Source: PUND01 sp046538345 (GTDB taxonomy: Bacteria > Planctomycetota > Phycisphaerae > SM23-33). Taken from it: a DNA stretch of 15,670 nucleotides. The translations under genes were made by a program, and so were the position numbers. The DNA lies in contig JBKHJB010000033.1 of NCBI GenBank assembly GCA_046538345.1, positions 1 to 15,670 on the forward strand, read 5' to 3'. Every line of letters starts with the position of its first letter. Position 1 is the stretch's first letter. The notes beneath the pieces are model-generated. The model ran no database searches, was not told the DNA's origin, and was given only the letters and a program-made list of their open reading frames with translations. Positions 14,813 to 15,670 of the stretch are shown here, one piece after another.

Positions 14813-15511
14813 CTATTCCGCGGCCTCTGCGACGATGATCCAGTTCGAATCGTTCTCGTTGACGTGCGGGTTGAAGAAGCTCACTTCGTGGTGTCGCACC
14901 GTCGGGAACACCTCGCCAAGCCCGTCGAGGAACTCGTCCTGCGGCTTCCAGGCCGACCACAGCGCAAAGACACCGGCCGGGCGAAGACATCGAACAAGCC
15001 CTCGCAGGCCCGCGGTGCTGTAGAACTCGCCGTTCGCTTCGTCGAGCAGGCAGTCCGGCGCGTGGTCGATATCCAACAGGACGGCGTCGTAGAGCTGCTC
15101 GCGGGGCATCTGCGCGACATACTCAAAGAAGTCACCCGCGACCAGGGAGCATCGCGGGTCGTCTATCAACGTCTCGGCCGACGGCACCAGCCGCTGACGG
15201 TGCCAGTCGATCACCGCTGCGAGCAATTCGACGACCACCAGTTTCCTGACATTCGGATACTCCAGCGCCGCAGCCGCCGTGCAGCCCAGCCCCAGACCGC
15301 CGACGAGCACATCCAGCGGCCGATCGTCTCGACCTTCCAAAGCCAGCGGGGCCAAAGCCCGCTCGCTGGCGTTGACCGCGCTGGACATGAGCATTTCGCC
15401 GTCGATCGTGACTTCATAGATGATCTCGTCGCCCAGCGCCGGCGAGCTGCGACGGCGAAGCACGAGTTCCCCGATGCTCGTCCTCTGATAGTCCAGTTCC
15501 TCAAACAGCAT
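14813..15511 (-). CDS. Spermidine-synthase-like SAM-dependent enzyme
   Basis: The product is 232 residues with a Rossmann methyltransferase fold resembling the spermidine/spermine synthase superfamily. The N-terminal part has DYQRTSIGELVLRRR (7-21) and GEMLMSS (38-44). The glycine-rich SAM loop is VLVGGLGLG (68-76). Acidic E95 in VVVELL should bind the ribose, and D127 in AGDFFEYV the adenine. The usual catalytic region reads LLDIDHAPD (145-153). True spermidine synthases have a DxxD-type pair for the diamine; here the motif is D-I-D, so the substrate may differ and I withhold a symbol. AAGGA lies 5 bases before the ATG on the minus strand. The stop is 36 bases from the convergent lipoprotein stop. 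Polyamine transfer or methylation of an unknown substrate are both possible. Confidence 0.8.
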   Translation of the reverse strand: MLFEELDYQRTSIGELVLRRRSSPALGDEIIYEVTIDGEMLMSSAVNASERALAPLALEGRDDRPLDVLVGGLGLGCTAAAALEYPNVRKLVVVELLAAVIDWHRQRLVPSAETLIDDPRCSLVAGDFFEYVAQMPREQLYDAVLLDIDHAPDCLLDEANGEFYSTAGLRGLVRCLRPAGVFALWSAWKPQDEFLDGLGEVFPTVRHHEVSFFNPHVNENDSNWIIVAEAAE

Positions 15512-15670
15512 CGCCGTCCTTCTTCCTTGCCGCTCGTATCGGCCGTCACCTCAATGCGCAAGCGAGTCTTCCACATCGGCCGGACGTTGGTTGCGGGTGT
15601 CTTGCAACGCCGGCCTAGAGCATTTCACGCTTGAGTGTATCCGCATGATGCGAACCAGTTGCGGGCGTCC

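Noticed and set aside
14864..15634. Plus-strand reading frame of 256 residues opposite the spermidine-synthase-like gene
   Set aside because: Arg/Gln-rich with no motifs; the minus strand has the SAM-binding fold and a ribosome binding site.
15590..15669. Near-identical direct repeat GTTGCGGG(T/C)GTC at 15590-15601 and 15658-15669
   Set aside because: Two 12-base copies at the window edge, 11 of 12 matching, are within chance in GC-rich DNA; no array or mobile-element structure accompanies them.
1..15670. CRISPR array, tRNA, rRNA, insertion sequence or phage genes
   Set aside because: No regular spaced repeats, cloverleaf, transposase motifs or phage proteins were seen on either strand.

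Overview
The window is GC-rich and coding on nearly its whole length, from a diderm (two-membrane) bacterium: it encodes an outer-membrane beta-barrel that ends in an aromatic residue, a lipoprotein with a lipobox, and a periplasmic LolA-like carrier. The S20 N-terminus (V/M-AHSLSAKKRIRQN), the patchy use of Shine-Dalgarno sequences and the large repeat-bearing lipoprotein look like Planctomycetota, perhaps Phycisphaerae. That placement is an inference from remembered family resemblance and was not tested.

Layout. (1) 63-956, plus strand: ribosomal protein S20 (rpsT), then a TlyA-type rRNA 2'-O-methyltransferase that lacks the usual S4 domain; both belong to ribosome biogenesis. (2) 1196-2527: an OFA-family (oxalate/formate antiporter-like) MFS transporter on its own, closed by a strong hairpin-plus-T terminator at 2589-2636. 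(3) 2528-2910: a 383-base stretch without a gene, holding that terminator, other hairpins and an AT-rich promoter for the next gene. (4) 2911-9284: the most interesting block. An ArsR-family regulator is followed by a tight three-gene envelope operon: a 1167-residue RND/MMPL transporter, a LolA-like secreted protein 5 bases downstream, and a DUF1302-type outer-membrane barrel overlapping by ATGA. Together they could move a hydrophobic substrate from the inner membrane through the periplasm to the outer membrane. (5) 9470-10639: a Cys/Met-metabolism PLP enzyme. (6) 10684-11250, minus strand: peptide deformylase (def), convergent with the PLP enzyme. (7) 11543-14776, plus strand: a 1077-residue lipoprotein joining a gluzincin-type HExxH metallopeptidase, an Ig/PKD-like domain and a C-terminal YwqK/MORN-type repeat array. 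(8) 14813-15511, minus strand: a spermidine-synthase-like SAM-dependent enzyme. The last 159 bases hold no gene I can support.

I see no CRISPR array, tRNA, rRNA, insertion sequence or phage gene. The best candidates for something little described are the ArsR-RND-LolA-barrel locus, with its CxCxxC membrane tail on the pump and LPxGL repeats on the barrel, and the peptidase-Ig-MORN lipoprotein.
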